Shown in pieces: positions 46,767 through 57,588 of a stretch of DNA of 64,000 nt. The notes beneath the pieces were generated by a model that saw only the letters and a list, made by a program, of their open reading frames with translations, was not told where the DNA came from and did no database searches. Location of the stretch: assembly GCA_022478985.1 (NCBI GenBank), contig JAKSZP010009547.1:1-64000 (forward strand), read 5' to 3'. The position numbers were made by a program, and so were the translations under genes. This stretch comes from Massospora cicadina (lineage: Eukaryota; Entomophthoromycota; Entomophthoromycetes; Entomophthorales; Entomophthoraceae). The stretch's first letter is position 1; the number at the start of each line of letters is the position of its first letter.

Positions 46767-46784
46767 CCCCTGTGGTGAGCGCCA
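46767..46784 (-). promoter_or_regulatory. Primer-binding site of Gy-C
   Basis: Minus strand TGGCGCTCACCACAGGGG one or two bases after the end of the 5' LTR (46786). Two mismatches to the Gy-B/Nona-D site. Confidence 0.65.
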
Positions 46785-46785
46785 C

Positions 46786-46995
46786 TGTTAATTCTCAGCG
46801 TCTGGGTCTGATTCTGCCAAGTTGGATTTGCACAGGGTATTAGCCACTGAGCAACCAAATTGAACAATATAGGGATCGCCTATTTTTTTATAAAACTTGA
46901 TAAAATATATACAGAGCTATCGCCCCTTATTTCTACCTTTATTTTGAATATAATTCTCAGACTTTTATGCGCTCCTCTTTTCCTTGTAAAAGACT
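46786..46995 (-). repeat. Gy-C 5' LTR, part left of Nona-D
   Basis: Aligned with 39924-40130. The last five bases, agact (46991-46995), are the left TSD of Nona-D. Confidence 0.85.
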
Positions 46996-48027
46996 TGTCA
47001 TGATTTTAACCAGATGAAATCCTCCAATGATTTAGCGTTATTTGGAATGATATGGCCAATCCCAGCGGAATGGTTTATTGACTGAATTTTGTGGTAATTG
47101 GTTTGATTGCTGGTTAGTTGCTCCCCAATTTGGGTTGAGCTGAAATTAGTATTCCATCAAGTTTAGCATTTAGGTTCGAGTGGGGCCAATTGGTGGCCCC
47201 AAATTAGTAGAAGGATCACTGGTGACTAATAGCTGAGGATGATACAATTAATATCAGTCAGCATAATCAAGTGGTCAATGCCAACGGCCATTTGTGGTCC
47301 ATTGTGGGATTTCCGGCGAAAAGCTGATGTATTCACTTCAATCACCCCTTCTATGAATTTGCTGCCTGATTATCCAATGTTGGTGGATCCAACAATTATG
47401 AGTTTGAGGCAGCTGAGGTTGTTTCCGGTGCCTCATTTATTATTAAGATAAGAGGAGAAGTGATGTCAGTGAGATGCCAAGATATTCTGAGTTAAAGCGA
47501 GCAACTGAAGTGGTTTCTGGTGCATTATTATCGATTTGAAGGTCAAATCCAAATTTGACATGTATTTAGATTATTTATATATATGGCTCACCGGCAACTT
47601 AAGGCCAAGGATGAGCCAAAACTAATTTGGACATTGGGAAGGACTGAGAGAGAGGGTCGACGCCAAGGAAGTGATTAATGTAGAAGAAGAAGTCATAGAA
47701 GAAGAAGAGAAGTGGTTGGCTGGAAGAACCAGCGGAAGATCCAATAGGTTGGCAATGGGCGCAGTAGCCCTTTTGTAGATAGTATAAATACCTGGCACTT
47801 CCTTCTCAATAAATTCTCCCTTTGCCTATTCTACCTTTTGTTATAAGTTAATAATTTATTTTGTTAGTTAGGGTTTAGGCTAGGGGATCCCCAAAATGGC
47901 GCAGGTGACATGCCAAGGGGTTAGCTGGTGCTGCTGGCCCTGACGCCTAAGGTGAAAAAAAAGGGCTGACCAGTCTTCATACTGGTTAGCCTATCAACTA
48001 GCAGAGCCCATAGTCAATTTTCTGACA
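46996..48027 (+). repeat. Nona-D left LTR
   Basis: TGTCATGATTTTAACC to CAATTTTCTGACA; partner of 48220-49243 and of 10114-11120 (reverse). Confidence 0.9.
47782..47790 (+). promoter_or_regulatory. TATA box in Nona-D left LTR
   Basis: GTATAAATA, conserved in the right LTR at 48996-49004 and followed about 200 bp later by the LTR end. Likely the promoter of the element. Confidence 0.45.
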
Positions 48028-48219
48028 TTGGTGCTCACTACAGGGGACTCTGATGGTTGGTGCTTAAGTAGCTAAAGGTTGGTTAAGAGGTGGCGGTGAT
48101 GCGCCACTGTGGTTCAGTTCCAGCAGTTAGTGGTGGCAGGGAGGGGCAAGCCCTGGACGCCCACCCCACACGCTGAGTTTGGAAGTAGGAGGATTACCAT
48201 CTGGTCAAGTGGGGGGAAA
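48028..48219 (+). other. Nona-D core with primer-binding site and polypurine tract
   Basis: Only 192 bp. Primer-binding site at 48029-48046, GC-rich middle (gaggggcaagccctgg), polypurine tract at 48207-48219. The middle probably holds the packaging signal, because it is the only interior sequence kept in both Nona-D and the hybrid at 11121-11313. Confidence 0.75.
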
Positions 48220-49243
48220 TGTCGTGATTTTAACCAGATAAATTCCTCCAATGATTTAGCGTTATTTGGAATGATATGGCCAATCCTGGCAGAATGGTTT
48301 ATTGACTGAATTTTGTTAATTAATTCGATTGCTAGTTAGTTGCTCCCCAATTTGGGTTGAGCTGAAATTAGTATTCCACCAAGTTTGATATTTAGGTTTG
48401 AGTAAGGCCAATTGGTGGCCCCAAATTAGTAGAAGGATCACCGGTGACTAATAGTCAAGGATGATCCAATTGATATCAGTCAGCATAATCAAGTGGTCGA
48501 TGCTAACAGCCATTCATGGTCCATTGTGGGATTTTTGGCAAAAAGCTGATGTATTCACCTCAATCGTCCTTTTATGAATTCGCTGCCTGATTATCCAATG
48601 TTGGTGGATCCAACAATTATGAGTTCAAGTTGGCTGAGGTTGTTTCCGGTGCCTCATTTATTATTAAGATAAGAGGAGAAGTGATGTCAGTGAGATGCCA
48701 AGATATTCTAAGTTAAAGCGAGCAACTGAAGTGGTTTCCTGTGCATTATTATCAACTTGAAGGTCAAATCCAAATTTGACATTTATTTAGATTATTTATA
48801 TGGCTCACCGGCAACTTAAGGCCAAGGATGAGCCAAAATTAATTCAGACATTGGGAAGGACTGAGAGAGAGGGACGACGCCAGGGAATTTATTAATGTAG
48901 AAGAAGAAGTCATAGAAGAAGAGAAGTGGTTGGCTGGAAGAACCAGCGGAAGAGCCAATAGGTTGGCAATGGGCGCAGTAGCCCTTTTGTAAATAGTATA
49001 AATATCTGGCGCTTCCTTCTCATTAAATTCTCTCTTTGCCTATTCTGCCTTTTGTTATAAGTTATTATTTAATTCGTTGATTGTAGTTTAGGTTAAAGGG
49101 GATCCCTGAAATGACATGGATAATATGCCAAGGGGTTAGCCGGCACTGCTAGCCCTGACGCCTAAGACAAAATGGCCTGGGCTAACCAGTCTTCATACTG
49201 GTTAGCCTGCCAACTAGCAGAGCCCAAAGTCAATTTTCTGACA
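48220..49243 (+). repeat. Nona-D right LTR
   Basis: TGTCGTGATTTTAACC to CAATTTTCTGACA. Differences from the left LTR are scattered substitutions and small indels, so the insertion is not fresh. Confidence 0.9.
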
Positions 49244-49248
49244 AGACT

Positions 49249-49516
49249 ATCCCCTTTTAATCTTCCATGAGACTCTTTATACCTTAGTTCCCCAGACAGA
49301 TGCATCCTCAGGTTGGTAATCTTCTATTCTTCTTCCTTTTCTGAATTACTCTCATTCATATTGAATCTCGGCATAAATCCTCTCTATTCACCAAATGTCC
49401 TCATTTCGCTCAATTATAATTTTTGTATCCCTTTTTCATAAATCTTGAGACTCATCTCAATCCCCTCCGATCTGCCAATATGGGTAGTGTATTATCCAGT
49501 CATATCAACTTCCCAA
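49249..49516 (-). repeat. Gy-C 5' LTR, part right of Nona-D
   Basis: It continues the LTR interrupted at 46995 and aligns with 40131-40403. It ends CCCAACG where the partner has CCCAACA. Confidence 0.8.
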
Positions 49517-50049
49517 CGCTCATCTTGGCAGCAATGGTCTTCCCCATACTGGCTAGGATCCCATTATTGGACATCCTTGAGACCTAGTGGAAAGAGTCAG
49601 AAAATGTGTCCCTAATGTTTTTCTCTCAATCCAAGAAAACCAACCATATTTGGCTAGTGACCTGCTTAGGTAATGAACTTATTACCCATTAATGCAGGTC
49701 ATGCACCAGCTGATTAATTTGCTAGTTGCAGGCAGCATCACTCACCTCGCAACTTGCTATTCATTCCCAATCATTCAGTGATGAAACCCAACCAATCCCA
49801 ATTGGTACATCTGATAGTTAATCACTATTTGATAACCCTATTTCATCAGCAACTCTGCCCAACAAGATCTTAAGTATTCTTCTGGATTGATCCCTGACAG
49901 AGATGACCAGGCAAATATCCCAAAATCCCCCAAACATAGTTACTTCAAAATTAGGGTCCACTGATTTCCAATTTACCTTGCATTAGGGAATTATCCCTAG
50001 TGATCTCTGGTAATCTAAAAGGCTGGGATTATAGGCAAAAATCACAACA
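49517..50049 (-). repeat. Gy-B-type solo LTR, right part
   Basis: It continues the solo LTR begun at 39309 and aligns with 27060-27585 (ggtcttccccat.ctggctagga, acatcct.gagacct, gacctgcttaggtaatg). It ends CACAACA. Confidence 0.8.
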
Positions 50050-50675
50050 CTTTCTGAGCTTATGTTTTCCTATTTCTGCATTCAGCCCTTAGGAATCTAG
50101 GCATAATTCTTTAGTCATTAATGTGTCCCACTATGAGTTAGGCGCATCCAAATAAGGAATAAATAGAGCTTTATAAATAAATTAATGCATCTTTACACCC
50201 CTTTATCTTATAAATAAGCTTCTGGGGTTCTGAGTTATCCACATTAATCTCAGAAACTAACAAACCAATTTTGATAAAAAGTTTACAGTAATAACAGGTA
50301 CCCACTACAAAATTTTCCATTCTATTTGGTAGTAATATCCTAAAGGTAGTTAAAGGCAGTATATTTTTTTATAATACCAATTATTTAAACTTATGTTCCA
50401 AAGGAGGCTAAAAACTAAGTCAGCTCCATGTATCTACTATTTGAAATTTAAATTTGTCTTGCAATTAACCCTATTTTCCAATTGTTGGATTAAATTGTTG
50501 TTTTAATTATCTATCTATACAAAATTACCCCTTGACCATTATTCTATATAATGAAGTATGTATCTAAATAATTCTCTGGAGATTTAAAGTTGTATACAGT
50601 TATCTCACAGTCTACTGAACTTATTTTAATATAGATTTTCATGTCATAACACTTTGATGATGAAAAATTATACAT
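50050..50675. other. AT-rich stretch between solo LTR and LINE
   Basis: No gene. A weak minus-strand trace at about 50150-50060 could be decayed RNase H, but it is too short to call. Confidence 0.3.
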
Positions 50676-50752
50676 AAGAGATTAATACTAACCGCTTTTC
50701 TTTCCTGTTATTATCACTTTTAGTAACATGATTCTATGCAATTTCTCCAAGG

Positions 50753-51970
50753 TTGACAATCAACCTGGAATATGAGCAAATTTGTCTGCAACAATACCAG
50801 TTGGGCATAAGTGGCCAGCACAAAAGGCCCAAAGCCCTCCCAACCTTCCGGGGAAAAATGCCCCAGCGGAATGTTGACACCCTCCCACCAAAAAGGGTGA
50901 GTACAGCACCGCACCTGAAGTTTTGCAATTCCTGCAAAAAATGGATGCATATACCAAAATTGAACACTCCCAACCCTTGTCCTCCCTTGAGCATGGCCTT
51001 AGAATTATTGTCAGTGATACTTCCCTTGAACCATGGGAAAAAAATGGGGGAGGCCTTCTCTGCAACTTTCCTGAACACCATCTTGGTAAATTACAAAAAT
51101 CTACACAGAGGATGGGTGGACGTCAGGTTCATGTCCGTGGAAGAAGTGGCAGATGCAGCAAAAATTAAATTCTCCATAAGAATCAACAATGAAGACCACA
51201 CCATCTGCATGGTGCGCATGTGATGGAATGAGGCAAATGACCTATTCATCATATTTGACTGACTCCCAAGCACCATGCACCGTAATATCCTCATGGACAA
51301 ACTCCGCAGGGGCCTCAAAGGTTACAGAGTAATCAAACAGTTTAAATTCGAAAAATTCCCCCTCCTGCCCCACCTGTGCACAGGAAAGGCAATAGCCATT
51401 ATTGAACTGGATCAGGACGTGGCAGAGGACATCACCCTCATTCCCCACATGGTGACCATCAACCTCCCTGATGGCAGTGTACCTTGCCCCTTCCAAATCA
51501 TACCAGAACACACCCCACCTATCTGCAAATTCTGCTCAGCAATAGGCCACAAAGACCATTCATGCCCCATCAAGTGCAGGATTGAAGCACCAGAATTTTT
51601 TGAGGACAATATGGATGAAACAAGCCCAACTTTCAGCAAAATTAAGGACTCCACCTTTGCCTTCTATTGGGGCAAAAGAGCCAATATTGCTTTGGTTGAG
51701 CCCATCTCATGCAAGGACTGCCATCGTGCACAGACCGCCTGCAAGCAGGCTGCGAGTTCCGCTGAGACCCAAACTCACACCACAACATCCACAGAACAAA
51801 TTCAGGCAGATGCCATGGCAGCACAGTGGAATAACCAATCAGATCCCCCACATAAAACCCAACACAACCAAAATGACAAATTTTTGGACACAACCAATCA
51901 AAAACCTCCAACCAAGCAGGAGCAGATCCAAATTGCACCACTGGGGATCCTCCCAGCCAATCACATGTGA
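50753..51970 (+). pseudogene. LINE ORF1 (CCHC nucleic-acid binding protein)
   Basis: Two frames (50753-51223 and 51275-51970) are separated by stops near 51221 and 51261. The first ends in an RRM-like segment (RGWVDVRFMSVEEVADAA, INNEDHTICMV). The second has LRRGLKGYRVIKQFKF, IAIIELDQDVAEDITLIP and then ICKFCSAIGHKDHSCP (51523-51564), a perfect CX2CX4HX4C knuckle, followed by a disordered Gln/Thr/Asn-rich tail. ORF1 proteins bind the LINE RNA to form the transposition particle. The same order, with a ruined knuckle, is found in elements A and B. Start not fixed: the ATG at 50753 is the first in the frame. Confidence 0.75.
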
Positions 51971-52257
51971 TAGGCGATGATATGGAAGACCACTTCAGCC
52001 AATCACAATGTGACAACACCTATGCACAAGACCCAACCACCCCAACTCCTAGTTTCTGCCCATCAAACCCACAGGCAAGTGGCAAAAAAAAAATTCTAAT
52101 GGGGCAAAAGCCAACCCACGCCAGACCCAGAATACATGGAGTAATCCAAGCCAGAAAAAACTGAACAATGCCAGCAACAAGGCTGCCGACCAACACACTG
52201 GAACAAATCTGGCTAGTTGACCCCATACTTGCAGTATGACCCGCAATAAGGAACTGG

Positions 52258-53050
52258 GTGACCTCAGTGGGTCACCCCAGCGTTCCTGATGTGCGGACTA
52301 CCGCAATCAACATAGGGACGCTCAACATCGCGGAAGCCAAGGCCCCACATCCCAGGCTAAAAAAATGGCTTTCCTGCACATTATCCCCATGGACATCTTG
52401 GCCATCCAAGAACCCCACTGTCCACCGGGGGAGAGGAGGAGTCATGGTCAACAATGCTCCTCCTGGCCAAATCCTTTTGGACACACCATTGTGGGATGGT
52501 AATTCAAACAAACTGTAACCCTCCAGTAAAAATCCAAAGCACATCCTCCCACCTGGAGGGACAGCTGCTCTAGCAAACCTTGAGTGGAATGGAGAAAATT
52601 TTGCCGTGGCATGTGTGTATGCCCCAAATGATCTGAATGACTGCCAAAAAAAAAATTTTCTGATATCCTCTCAATCCATTTCTCTGAGGCAATGTTTTTT
52701 GTGGGAGATTTCAACTGCTGGCTTAACACCAATACTGACCGCTGGCCCAAGTCTAGGGCTATACCCCGCGGCCACATGGAACTATGCATACTAAAGGCAA
52801 TTTTGGGCATATATGTGACACCATTCCCAAACAAGCCCCCACCATGGCCAACATGACGAGGCCCCACCACAACAATAACCAGCTGGTCTCAATGACCCAG
52901 ATTGACCTGATGCTCGCCCCTATAGACTTCTGGCACCGAGTATCAAACTTTACAACAATTATGCCTTTCTCTGACCATCAAATGGTCTCGATAGCGCTAT
53001 CATCCTCAGAAAAAACAAAAAACCACTACCCTGGCACAGAGTTCACCTGA
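52258..53050 (+). pseudogene. LINE ORF2 endonuclease domain
   Basis: An AP-endonuclease-like domain spread over frames. INIGTLNIAEAKAPHPRLKK is the first strand (NxRGL type); the next frame reads ILAIQEPH, with the QE(P/T)H active-site Glu. GDFNCWLNT near 52710 is the GDFN motif, and IDLMLAP with FSDHQMVSIAL (52895-52995) gives the SDH motif carrying the catalytic His. So all the main active-site motifs can still be read, though no single frame joins them. It nicks the target DNA in intact LINEs. Confidence 0.75.
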
Positions 53051-54310
53051 GCGCCATCCACCTTCCAGAGCTTAAACTTTGGATCGAGATGGTGCTAACA
53101 ACACAACAAGAAAGACAAACGCCTGATGGGAATTCTATCACCAAGTGGGAAATATTCAAGGCTCGTGCAACCAAGAAAGCCTGCCACCTAAACTCCAGAA
53201 AAACAGCTGCAATATCCGCGACAATCAACAAGGCTATCAGACAGCTTCAACACTTAGAAAACAACACACCTCGCGAGGTATACACCCCCCAATGGGGCCA
53301 CCTGTGGTTCCAGCTATTGACACAGGTAAACTCCCTCTTTAGGAAACACCGGCATTACACCAAAGTATGCTATAAATCAAAATACATTTTATCCAGAGAA
53401 ACTCACACGGCCCAATTTTTCCGCCATTTTAAACCAATTTCAACGTTGGCAACCTGCACACAGGTCCGCCGAGCAGATGACACAATGGCATCTACATCAT
53501 CAGAAATATCAGCTGAATTACACCAATTTTACACTGACCTGTACACGGCGGATTTCGCATCACCTAACAAAATTGAAAAATTTCTATCATCCACTAATAT
53601 TGACACTATAGCTGGCCAACCAGACCTTGCAGCACCCATAACTAAAGATGAACTATGGGAGATAATAAGATCAACCCCATGCAACAAGTGCCCTGGGCCT
53701 GATGGCCTCCCATATGAATTTTTCAAAAAATATTTTAAACATATCGCACCAATACTACTGGCAACTATGAATAAGTGCCTGGAAGACACATCCCTTCTAC
53801 CTGGTGGCCAAAATGCATATGTGGTCACACTTTTCAAAAAAGGAGACCAGGCAGATCTAAACAACTGGCACCCAATTGCTCTCACCAATACTGACACTAA
53901 AATACTAACTAAAATTTTAGCCAAATGTCTGGGTTGCATTGCTCAGACAACCCTCTCCCCCCATCAATTTGGATTCATCCCAAATCGCTCAATTTAGAAT
54001 ATCCACACAATTGCCAACATCTGCCAAGCTAACCCCACAGGCGCCCTTGCTTTCCTGGACCAAAAGAAAGCATATGTCCGAGTACACTGGGGATACCTAT
54101 AACAATGTCTGAAGGCTTTCAACCTACCACCCTGCTTTATAAACTGGGCGCTCCTCCTAACGCGCTCAGCCAGGTTTGCAATCAGAGGCCCAGGTTTCCT
54201 AACTGACACCATCACCCCCCAAAGGGGCCTTAAACAAGGTGACCCGCTTAGCCCCCTACTATACAATTTACCCTTGACCCCTCCTCTGCATTGCAAACTC
54301 AAAGCTCACC
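53051..54310 (+). pseudogene. LINE ORF2 reverse transcriptase
   Basis: A long open frame (53089-53997, 302 codons) carries the pre-RT region and RT blocks: NKCPGPDGLPYEFFKKY, NAYVVTLFKKGDQADLNNWHP, LTNTDTKILTKILAKCL and HQFGFIPNRSI. A stop follows; then, in the same line, ALAFLDQKKAYVRV (first catalytic Asp position: AYD is AYV here) and RGLKQGDPLSPLLY (about 54220-54262). Blocks agree with L1/Tx1-type RTs. A second lesion, FAND for FADD, lies just downstream at 54353-54364. So both catalytic Asp sites are hit while much of the frame is open. Confidence 0.85.
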
Positions 54311-54319
54311 GGAATCAGG

Positions 54320-55309
54320 TTGGAGGGACAATCACCAACCAAAATGCTCGCCTTTGCTAATGACTGCGTTGTTGGAGTCTCAGGCAATAGGGATGCCAGG
54401 GCGATTGAGCGCATTATTCACCAGTATGAGTCAGTGAGTAACGCCATGCTGAACAAACAGAAAACAGAGGTAATTGTTATGGGCAAATTCAGTTCAAACT
54501 GGGCCCCACCCTCCCACCACCACACAAACCAGCCAACCACACATCCAACCACACAGCAACAATCCAAGCCAGTAAAACTACTGTTTTTACCCTTTGCACA
54601 CCACCCTGCCACCAACTCAGTCCATCATCTGGGCATATGGCTCGAAGCTGGTGGATATGCACTTGACACCATAGAAACCAACATTTTGGACATCACAAAA
54701 AGAATGACTTGTATGTGGAGGAGTAAAGCCAGCCTAACCAGAAGAGTTGTGTTAGCCAACTCCCTGATCCTATCAAAGTTATGGTTTGCTGCCCACACGA
54801 TTCCCTTCTCCACCAATTTTACCAATGCAGTCTACAAGCTCCTGCAGAACTGGCTATGGTCTGGATACTGTGCACCTGTCAGGCTGGAGACCATGTATGG
54901 CCCACGGAAGGGAGGCGGGATGGGGCTGTTCAACTTCACGGAAAGAGCTACACAAATCCTAGGCTCATGGATAGCCTCCACGACATCACCCAACCCACCA
55001 TCCCCCCACTGGGCCAAGGCAGCCCAAACCAATTTTGCAAAGGCACTACATCTGAGCTCTCCCTCCAACCTGGCAACCCTGATGAAGTACCTTGTAACAC
55101 ACCCAAACGCCACTGGACCGCACAACACCAATTGGTATTTCAAACGCATTCTATACAACCTAAGACAAGGGGATTGGAGCTTCTCCTATGCACAGCAATC
55201 TGAAGACATTCACCCTCAAACTGATATGTGTAACTCCACAGAGGACAAATGGTGTCTAACGTACCTTCCCCATTACCACCCTTCCCTCTATCCAGGATTG
55301 ACTACCTAG
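54320..55309 (+). pseudogene. LINE ORF2 RT thumb and C-terminal region
   Basis: Open frame of 329 codons. It begins with KMLAFANDCVV, where the active-site FADD reads FAND, then LNKQKTEVIVMG, HHLGIWLEAGGYALD and the thumb (MTCMWRSKASLTRRVVLANSLILSKLWF), followed by YGPRKGGGMGLFN and a long helical stretch. The RT fingers and palm lie just upstream. A frameshift near 55300 leads to the zinc-finger end. Length and order match L1/Tx1 ORF2 C-terminal halves. Confidence 0.85.
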
Positions 55310-55890
55310 ACCACCAAGACGTCCCATATGACTTGCACACCCAAAAACAGGTTTGGAACCTCAACACCAGTTCCCTCCTATCCCCACAAGTGTGCTCCAC
55401 AATGTGGCAATACATGCGCTGTACATATAGTTCAGCTGACCGTACTTTCTCAATCTTTGAGACATGTACCATCTGTGGCGGACCCAACACACTAGCACAC
55501 TGCCTGGAAGAGTGCCCACCATTTGCGCATATCTGGGTTAATGTGATGCACTTGTTTCAACAATCACCTACAACCAAATTCCGACTATCCCGCAATATCA
55601 TGGCACTCAACATGGCCTCACCTATCCCCCAGACACTGAGGGCTCTAATTGTGTGAATTGCAATATGGTCCATTCACACAATTACCCTTGACGCCTTCAA
55701 CAGGATCTTCCACAATTTTAACCAAGCCATCATCAGGTTCCACAGCCATTTGGCTGACCATTTCCAAGCCTGGCTGTTCAGCTCACTCCAACACAAATGG
55801 AAGAAATGGATGGGCACCTGGATTCCAATCTGGTTCCTTGGTTATGACATTGAAAACCTCACAGTCTTCATAGGCGGTACACCCTACTAG
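55249..55890 (+). pseudogene. LINE ORF2 C-terminal zinc finger
   Basis: A frame (55249-55656) reads FSIFETCTICGGPNTLAHCLEECPPFAHIWVN, containing C-X2-C, H-C and a further Cys: the zf-RVT type finger at the end of L1/Tx1-like ORF2. A stop at 55656 and a last frame (55649-55873) carry WAPGFQSGSL and similar sequence, likely the very C-terminus. It probably helps RNA or DNA binding during target-primed reverse transcription. Confidence 0.7.
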
Positions 55891-57050
55891 CCCATGAGTT
55901 GCCATGCCACTCAAGGTCTAGTCACCCACCACCCATGGCCCCCCAGCCACACCAAAGTGTGCCAAGTTGTTTCTTTTGAGTTCCTTTGTTTTGCACTCTC
56001 TTCCCATTTCTGTTTTCCGCTTTCCCTTCTCCTACATATCATATGTGTCTGTCCCCTGGTCAGCCATCCTCATATTAATAAAAATAAAAAGAAATTATTA
56101 CTAGATCAGTTATCCTATTTATAAGAAATGTGACCAATAATCAAACCATTTTTCAGTTTTTACTTATTCACATATATATATTAAAATCCTTCAACCTATT
56201 GGAGGGGCAGCATAATAAAGATACATATTATTTTTATATTTGATAGTCATGAAATTAAGTTAAATACTATACTAGTTTCTAATTTAATTCAAATAATTAA
56301 GTACCTCATTACAGCAGATAAACAATGGATTTTCTATTTATTTGGTAATAATAGATTAAGGGAACCAAATTTATAGTATTTTTTATATTGATGTGACTAA
56401 CCATAAAAAAACTACAATATGAGAGAGACTGAAGAAAACTTAAATCAGCTAAATATGTGTATTAATTTTGTATAACAAAGTCAATATGTGGTTATGTAGA
56501 TTTATTACACAGCTCTAAAACAAAAGAACCAATTTCAACTAAAGATAACAAACATATTTTATATAATAAAATAACCAATGCAGGCAAGTTTTTTGAAATT
56601 CATAATAAGATACATAAAATATACATAAGATAGGAATTAATAAATATATTTTTAATGGGAATTGATATCATTTTGACTAAGTAATTTGTTGTTTATCTGA
56701 TAGATTTAATAACTTTGCTAAGTGGTTTTATGTTATTCATTTGAATTGAAAGGTTCTGTGGCTTCAGCTAAGAGATTTGGTAGTCATATGTTTGATTGAT
56801 GGGTTTAATTACTTTCTAAACTGATTGATGGATATCTACAATATATTTACTTGAAGTGGGTTAACCTTGGAATAGATATACCACACCAGATTTGGGATAG
56901 GAAGTGAAAATATGGGAATAGAGGAAAAAACCCAAGTACTAGAGGTAAAACTTTCTTGTACATAATCTGATAGGCCAGGATTATATGATCTAATGCTATT
57001 TACAATATTAAAACTAAATTAATTGATTACCTCTTTCACTTATGATCATG

Positions 57051-57069
57051 TATATATATATATATATAT
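57051..57069. repeat. TA microsatellite
   Basis: An uninterrupted run of about nine TA units. Confidence 0.9.
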
Positions 57070-57588
57070 GAAAATATATAGGGTTATGTAATTCTAAAAT
57101 ATATATATGCATGAAATAATAAGGAGCTATGTAAATCTAGAAATGCATATATGCATGGTCATAAGAAAAGTTTTATATAAAGATTAGCATGCAGGATATA
57201 TAAAGTGGAAATGGTCAGAATTAACCCAAAGGTAAAAGATGTATATACAGCTGCGGTGGATATTTGGTGGCCTTATGTGCAGTAAATGCATTATAAAATT
57301 TTATAATTAACATTAAATTGATATATTTGTAAATATATGTTTTGTTATCTAATTCTGCTTATTTTGGAAAATAAATATATATACTATTTCAACTAGGTTC
57401 TTTTTCATGTGAAAAAAACAAATTTCTTTAAGTTTTATTTTGTTGATTTTTTTGTAAATTTAACCCTTTCAATCATTTGACGCATATAAGCGTTCAAAAA
57501 CCGAGGGGTATGTAAATCTAAAAACGCATATATGCATCCAATTAAAATAAGATTTATATAGATTTATTTCAAAAGTTGTCGAATATTC

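Larger units (their letters stand above)
46996..49243 (+). mobile_element. Nona-D, non-autonomous LTR element with giant LTRs and a 192-bp core
   Basis: A 2,248-bp unit inside a perfect 5-bp TSD, agact (46991-46995, 49244-49248). LTRs of 1,032 bp (46996-48027) and 1,024 bp (48220-49243) flank only 192 bp. The core starts with a primer-binding site (TGGTGCTCACTACAGGGG, 48029-48046) and ends with a polypurine tract (AAGTGGGGGGAAA, 48207-48219) that abuts the right LTR. Nothing is encoded. All cis signals for LTR retrotransposition are present, so it must use proteins in trans. The same core with one Gy-C LTR occurs at 10114-11778, pointing to Gy-C as helper. Structure is seen; helper identity is inferred. 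Confidence 0.9.
39924..49516 (-). mobile_element. Ty3/Gypsy element Gy-C, with Nona-D nested in its 5' LTR
   Basis: LTRs are 39924-40403 (480 bp) and 46786-49516 (478 bp once Nona-D and its TSD copy are removed). The flanks ttcat and ctcat are a 4/5 TSD inside a Gy-B-type solo LTR. Coding is on the minus strand: gag with coiled coil, capsid and CCHC knuckle, protease, RT, RNase H, integrase. The polypurine tract (AAAGGGGGGGTAA) adjoins 40403. The primer-binding site is at 46767-46784. This is the best preserved Gypsy element of the window: most domains keep long open stretches and the YLDD is intact, but several stops remain and the integrase has lost an Asp. Related to Gy-B and Gy-E. Confidence 0.9.
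50691..56088 (+). mobile_element. Full-length but dead LINE (L1/Tx1-like)
   Basis: A 5.4-kb element between imperfect 15-bp TSDs (aagagattaatacta 50676-50690; aagaaattattacta 56089-56103, 13/15). It holds ORF1 with a CCHC knuckle and ORF2 with an APE-type endonuclease, RT and a C-terminal Cys/His finger, then a 3' tail (gtctgtcccctggtcagc, then a short AATAAAAATAAA end). The order and the terminal zinc finger fit the L1/Tx1 superfamily. The tail is shared with elements A and B and with both SINEs. Both key RT Asp positions seem mutated and stops are scattered, so it is inactive, but it represents the autonomous partner of the window's SINEs. Confidence 0.9.

Noticed and set aside
50720..51081. 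Minus-strand frames at the 5' end of the LINE
   Set aside because: Reverse shadows of ORF1; they show no domain and the LINE coding strand is plus throughout.
54832..55158. Minus-strand frame of 108 codons
   Set aside because: Shadow of the open ORF2 frame at 54320-55309.
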